From: an alpha proteobacterium SCGC AAA536-K22
GTDB taxonomy: Bacteria > Pseudomonadota > Alphaproteobacteria > Puniceispirillales > Marisalimonadaceae
NCBI GenBank assembly: GCA_000421325.1
Contig: ATWQ01000019.1
Location: 1-35,489, forward strand
Direction: 5' to 3'
DNA length: 35,489 nucleotides
In this document: one piece after another, positions 32,465 to 35,489 of the stretch
How the letters are laid out: each line of letters starts with the position of its first letter
How positions within the stretch are numbered: position 1 is the stretch's first letter
Notes under the pieces: generated by a model
Database searches by the model: none
The model's input: the letters and a program-made list of their open reading frames with translations, nothing else
What the model was told of the DNA's origin: nothing
Made by a program: the position numbers and the translations under genes

Positions 32465-33292
32465 ATGAATATTGATAAAGATATCAGAGATGAATTAATA
32501 GAATTGATGATGAAATCTATTAATCATTATAATTCTTTTAAACATTATGAATGGGTAGTTAAACCAGCAATACCAATTTTATTCTTTGGCAATATTATAG
32601 AATATCTAAATTCCGATATTAAAATGATTACGGTTGCCCTTAATCCATCTGACAAGGAATTTGATGAACGTAGATTTTCTTTTTGCCCCGATAAATTGAA
32701 TGAAGATGATGCAATGAAAGTTTTAGATACTTTAAATGAATACTTTAAATTTAACCCTTATGATGATTGGTTTGATAGATTTACTGAGAAAATCATGAAT
32801 AAAATGAATGTTTCATATTACTCTAATAAAGGTTTTATAAACCGTGCCTTAAATACTGATTTGTGTACTCCAATAGCTACCAATCCAACTTGGGATGGAC
32901 TTGTAAATAATAAAAAAACTAGAATTCCAAATGATTTATCAGATGAATTAAAAAAACAAGGTTTTAAAATATGGTTAGAGTTAATCAAAATTCTAAAACC
33001 AAATGTAATTTTAATATCTTTAGCTAAAGAATATTTAACATCTAATAATTTTGTTGAAAAAACTATACTCAAAAATAATGAGAATATTGAAACTACTTTT
33101 AGTTATGATGATGTACAAAATAAAGATGTCAAAGATTTAGGTCGTAAAAACATTACATATTTTACACATAATAAAATACCTGATTGTAAAATTTACTTAG
33201 GTGTCAATAATGGAGGAACTCCCTTCAGAAACATCAGCTATTCTGAAACTGATTTAGTATCAGACCTAATTATAAAACATATGAAAGAATAA
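32465..33292 (+). CDS. Unrecognised protein with a weak uracil-DNA-glycosylase-like motif
   Basis: The 275-residue protein has a segment resembling uracil-DNA-glycosylase-superfamily folds: PILFFGNIIEYLNSDIKMITVALNPSDKEF, where ALNPS recalls the GxNPS motif I region. Later hydrophobic strands include IKILKPNVILISLAKEYL. TDLCTPIATNPTWDGL is conserved-looking but unplaced. The match is by eye and short, so the family is tentative. The longest frame starts at GTG 32441, overlapping the previous gene by 14 nt; the ATG at 32465 is preferred because it begins a normal hydrophilic N-terminus, though neither has a strong ribosome binding site. It is followed by the macro-domain gene after 61 nt. Confidence 0.55.
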   Translation: MNIDKDIRDELIELMMKSINHYNSFKHYEWVVKPAIPILFFGNIIEYLNSDIKMITVALNPSDKEFDERRFSFCPDKLNEDDAMKVLDTLNEYFKFNPYDDWFDRFTEKIMNKMNVSYYSNKGFINRALNTDLCTPIATNPTWDGLVNNKKTRIPNDLSDELKKQGFKIWLELIKILKPNVILISLAKEYLTSNNFVEKTILKNNENIETTFSYDDVQNKDVKDLGRKNITYFTHNKIPDCKIYLGVNNGGTPFRNISYSETDLVSDLIIKHMKE

Positions 33293-33353
33293 ATTTTCAT
33301 ACGCCAATTCCACCCTATAGAGAAATGACATAAAAATTTATAGGAGTATCTTA

Positions 33354-33857
33354 ATGAATGTTTTAATTGCAGACCATAACAAAAGCACAATAGCTTCAAT
33401 TAATGAATGTAATCCATCTTTTGATGTTGAGTTAGGTAATCCATTAGCATTTGATATAGACGCAGTAGTTAGTCCTGCAAATACAATGGGTATTATGAAT
33501 GGTGGATATGATGCTGTTCTAAGACGTTATTTTGGGGTGGGTATTGAGTACACAGTAAGGCAATACTTTGATAAGTTTAAGCTAGATGTTGGAGATGCAA
33601 TAGCTGTTAAAACAGGACATTCAAAAGTTGAATGGTTAATTGTTACACCTACAGTAAGCGTAACTGGAGAAGGTTTATCTGGTCATGCATCTGTGTCTTA
33701 CTCATGTGCATATAACGCTGTTAAAGCAGCATATGCAAAAGACATTCAGTATTTAGGTATGACTGGATTAGGTAGTGGTGTAGGTGGGTTAGATAGAAGA
33801 GTATCTGCTAAACAACAAGTCCAAGGTATTGAAGATGCTTTGAGTGAAATCACCTAA
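33354..33857 (+). CDS. Macro-domain protein (ADP-ribose binding)
   Basis: The 167-residue protein is one macro domain. DAVVSPANTMGIMNGGYDAVLRRYFG carries the Asn-containing catalytic/binding loop and the glycine-rich NGG. MTGLGSGVGGLD is the second ADP-ribose loop. VTPTVSVTGEGLSGHASVSYSCAYNAVKAA fits the core strands and helix. Macro domains bind ADP-ribose, and some remove it from protein or DNA. AGGAG lies about 8 nt before the ATG. In the element it is the last + strand gene before the integrase, and repeat copy 3 starts directly after its stop. No ADP-ribosyltransferase partner is seen in the window, so its target is unknown. Confidence 0.85.
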   Translation: MNVLIADHNKSTIASINECNPSFDVELGNPLAFDIDAVVSPANTMGIMNGGYDAVLRRYFGVGIEYTVRQYFDKFKLDVGDAIAVKTGHSKVEWLIVTPTVSVTGEGLSGHASVSYSCAYNAVKAAYAKDIQYLGMTGLGSGVGGLDRRVSAKQQVQGIEDALSEIT

Positions 33858-33930
33858 TTTTCTCATCTATGTAAGAGCTTGAGTATATAATAACGTATGG
33901 CATGGGTGTGGGTCATGCCTATCTATTAAA
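33858..33930 (+). repeat. 70-nt intergenic element, copy 3
   Basis: More diverged copy: TCATCTATGTAAG, then GAGCTTGAGTATA, TAACGTATGG and GGGTGTGGGTCATG. Here GGCATG pairs perfectly with CATGCC around the conserved GGTGTGGGT loop. It lies between the macro-domain gene (+) and the integrase (-), tail to tail, filling the whole gap. Confidence 0.82.
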
Positions 33931-35277
33931 TTATACATTTAGTTTTGGGATGCTTTCAATCATTTCAAAGAGTTTAGACATTGACTGTCTTGCAAAGTAA
34001 GTCTTCCCAGCTTGTGTTCTTCCTATATTAGATTTCTTGTGACCTGTTAAATCAGAAATCTCTAACTCTGAATATTTAGCATTTAGTAAGATGGTAGAAA
34101 ATCCATGTCTAAAAGAATGATGTACAAATTTATTTTTATCTTCTTCTATTTCAAGTTCCTCTAACATCTTATCCTTTAATCTTCCAAACCTTTTACCAAG
34201 TGCAGTTGATGAAGGTGACATCCAATTTGATAATGTTATCTTTTTAAGTTCAGAATGAAGGGGTATTATTCTTGTAGCTGATTCTGTTTTTCCTCCATTT
34301 TCTGCAACATTAAATATTCTTACGTTCTCTTCTTTATCTAGTTTGGCAGTAAAGATTTCATCTAATCTCATTCCAGTATAATAACTTACATAAATAAGCT
34401 GTGTTAATTCTTTATCTTCAGAGGCTAGTTCAATTAATTTTACTATCATCTCACTTGTAAATGGTTTTCTTACACTTGGTTCCTTGAAGTTAGTCATTTT
34501 CTGACCTCTAAAAGGATTTTCAATATTGTTTAAATAACCTTCTCTTTTGGCAAACTCAAAGACAGCCCCTAGATAGTTAATGTCATTTCTAAAAGTTCTG
34601 ACAGCTCTATCTTTTGTTCGTGCAAACTTGACGTAATCACTTACCATCTTAGGGGTAATTAATCTTAATTCTATATCAGCAATTTCTCTATACTCTAGAA
34701 AACGTTTACTAGCGTTCTTAACTTTATTTTGCGTTTTTGATGACTTGCCTTCAGCTTTAAGTTCTTCCATATATTTATTAGACATTACTGCTAAACCAAC
34801 AGGATAGGGATGAGGTTTGTCATAAAATTTTGATTTTCTTTTTTCTCTTTCTCTCTCAATCGCCAACAGATTATTTTCTGCATTGCTAAAACTTTGCTCA
34901 TCTGTAATTTTGAGTTCATGAATATGGTCAGAAATTGAGCTGCTTGAAATCATTTCGGTGAGGTAATCATACATTGTATCTAAATCAGTATCGGTCATAA
35001 TTTCAAAATCTTGAGTGCCTTTCCAATAAGCATCTGCCCCTACTAGAACTGCTTCAGGCTTTGGTCTATCAATAATCTGCAGTTCTTTTAATCTTTTATT
35101 AGCCCTTTCATAGGCTAGATTATAGTCAGATGTTCTAAGCGTTTCTTTAAAGTTTTTCTTATTTGCAGGAAGATTAATAAAATCTGGTAATCGTCTCATC
35201 CAGTCTTTAATATGGAATTGAAGGTAAAAGTTATTACCATTATTAGAAATAGAAGTTTTGTGGTATTTTCTGCTCAT
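33931..35277 (-). CDS. int: Tyrosine-type integrase of the tRNA-Ser element
   Basis: This is a 448-residue site-specific recombinase. The N-terminal 100 residues (HKTSISNNGNNFYLQFHIKDWMRRLPDF) are a DUF6538-like arm-binding region, and the middle (about 165-260) is the core-binding domain. The C-terminal catalytic domain has Arg in YTGMRLDEIF, the lysine-bearing turn NGGKTESATRIIP, HSFRHGFS with the His-x-x-Arg, GH in LTGHKKSN, and the nucleophile tyrosine in AGKTYFARQ. All expected catalytic residues are present, so it looks active. It reads inwards from the right end; its start is about 11 nt from arm motif C and about 92 nt from att core 3. Confidence 0.93.
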   Translation of the reverse strand: MSRKYHKTSISNNGNNFYLQFHIKDWMRRLPDFINLPANKKNFKETLRTSDYNLAYERANKRLKELQIIDRPKPEAVLVGADAYWKGTQDFEIMTDTDLDTMYDYLTEMISSSSISDHIHELKITDEQSFSNAENNLLAIEREREKRKSKFYDKPHPYPVGLAVMSNKYMEELKAEGKSSKTQNKVKNASKRFLEYREIADIELRLITPKMVSDYVKFARTKDRAVRTFRNDINYLGAVFEFAKREGYLNNIENPFRGQKMTNFKEPSVRKPFTSEMIVKLIELASEDKELTQLIYVSYYTGMRLDEIFTAKLDKEENVRIFNVAENGGKTESATRIIPLHSELKKITLSNWMSPSSTALGKRFGRLKDKMLEELEIEEDKNKFVHHSFRHGFSTILLNAKYSELEISDLTGHKKSNIGRTQAGKTYFARQSMSKLFEMIESIPKLNV

Positions 35278-35287
35278 TTTTATAAAT

Positions 35288-35309
35288 GTACCCAGAATGT
35301 ACCCAGTTT
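35288..35309 (+). promoter_or_regulatory. Integrase arm-type motif C
   Basis: GTACCCAGAATGTACCCAG followed by TTT, an exact copy of the unit pair in motif A. It sits between the integrase start and att core 3, inside the right end of the element. With motif B it would flank the core in the excised circle. It may also affect the integrase promoter, since it is 11 nt upstream of the gene. Confidence 0.6.
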
Positions 35310-35368
35310 ACAAGTGTATATTTGTTATCTACAGTGTATATAAGTAATTTTTGGAGTTAAGAAGGGAT

Positions 35369-35385
35369 TCCCTTCCTCTCCGCCA
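35369..35385 (+). repeat. Attachment core 3 (right end)
   Basis: The 17 bases from 35369, including CCCTTCCTCTCCGCCA, repeat the tRNA-Ser 3' end, and GGGATT just before it echoes the T-arm. Identity stops right after CCA, whereas cores 1 and 2 share ten further bases. This marks the right junction of the 10-kb element. Confidence 0.9.
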
Positions 35386-35439
35386 TTAAATACTATTAAG
35401 TTGTTGATTTAATTGATATTATTAATTAGATAAAATCTA

Positions 35440-35460
35440 TACCCACCATTCTACCCACCA
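35440..35460 (+). promoter_or_regulatory. Diverged arm-type motif D beyond core 3
   Basis: TACCCACCATTCTACCCACC is a tandem of the same TACCCA unit with changed flanks, 55 nt after the CCA of core 3. That is the place motifs A and B hold after cores 1 and 2. It suggests that another, related but distinct, element starts here and continues past the window. Confidence 0.45.
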
Positions 35461-35489
35461 CAAAGCATCAGATCAAAACAAGACAAACT

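Larger units (their letters stand above)
25112..35385. mobile_element. Integrative element of about 10.2 kb in tRNA-Ser
   Basis: The element is bounded by copies of the tRNA-Ser 3' end at 25112 and 35369, with a tyrosine integrase as the last gene, reading inwards from the right end. Arm-type motifs flank both ends inside the cores (25181 and 35288), so closing the circle would give motif-core-motif, the form of a phage-type attP. The cargo includes three nuclease-like proteins, zinc ribbons, a macro-domain protein, a Fis-type regulator, several exported proteins, a probable structured RNA and three copies of a 70-nt repeat. No phage structural, replication or conjugation gene is seen. Confidence 0.85.

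Noticed and set aside
29364-33930. The three 70-nt repeats as integron attC sites
   Set aside because: They are in one orientation at gene ends, which is suggestive, but I see no GTTRRRY-type core sites with matching inverse cores, and the integrase is a phage-type enzyme, not a recognisable IntI.
29364-33930. The three 70-nt repeats as intrinsic terminators
   Set aside because: There is a hairpin, but none of the copies is followed by a T-run on either strand.
23687-35489. A complete prophage
   Set aside because: No capsid, portal, terminase, tail, lysis or replication gene is visible in the 10-kb element.
1-35489. CRISPR array or insertion sequence
   Set aside because: No regularly spaced repeats, Cas genes, transposase or terminal inverted repeats were seen.

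Overview
This window looks like the chromosome of an AT-rich alphaproteobacterium, probably a marine, free-living one. The evidence is indirect. A COQ9-family gene lies next to rpsU. There is a TrcR/DUF1013 gene, a family I know only from Alphaproteobacteria. The fused-alpha pntA sits with pntB, and the base composition is very AT-rich by eye. I cannot fix the lineage further without a tree.

Positions 1 to about 23.7 kb are ordinary, tightly packed housekeeping DNA. The + strand starts inside transketolase and continues with pgk, gap, rpe and a gph-like phosphatase, which together form a lower-glycolysis/pentose-phosphate block. An SDR enzyme, tRNA-Arg(CCT), a small exported protein, a haloacetate-dehalogenase-like hydrolase, oligoendopeptidase F and an ABC1/UbiB-type kinase follow. 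Then come transhydrogenase pntA-pntB (-), rpsU with a clear terminator (-), COQ9 (+), metA (+), purE-purK (-), trcR (-), leuA-ygfZ (-), lepA (+), a small membrane protein (-) and tRNA-Ser(GGA). leuA has a likely leucine leader peptide and attenuator that is not among the long ORFs.

From tRNA-Ser(GGA) to the right edge the window is accessory DNA. The 3' end of the tRNA gene is repeated at about 25.1 kb and 35.37 kb, so the tRNA is followed by two tandem integrated segments. The first (about 1.35 kb) carries only an exported serine hydrolase. The second (about 10.2 kb) carries a tyrosine integrase at its right end, beside the third core. A TACCCA-type tandem motif sits at a nearly constant distance (53-55 nt) after all three cores and again beside the integrase, as expected for integrase arm sites. 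The copy after the third core suggests that another element begins there and runs off the window.

The cargo of the 10-kb element is small exported or membrane proteins, a Fis-type HTH regulator with an operator-like palindrome, a PD-(D/E)XK nuclease, and two divergent Mrr-like nuclease paralogues with a shared unfamiliar N-terminal region. It also holds zinc-ribbon proteins, an unrecognised protein with a weak glycosylase-like motif, and a macro-domain protein. Two non-coding features stand out. One is a gene-free stretch of about 350 nt (27.54-27.89 kb), richer in G+C than its surroundings and full of hairpins, which looks like an undescribed structured RNA. The other is a roughly 70-nt element present three times, always just after the end of a + strand gene, with conserved blocks and a stem that changes between copies. 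No phage structural, replication, conjugation or CRISPR genes are seen, so a small satellite-like or defence-type integrative element is the best description.
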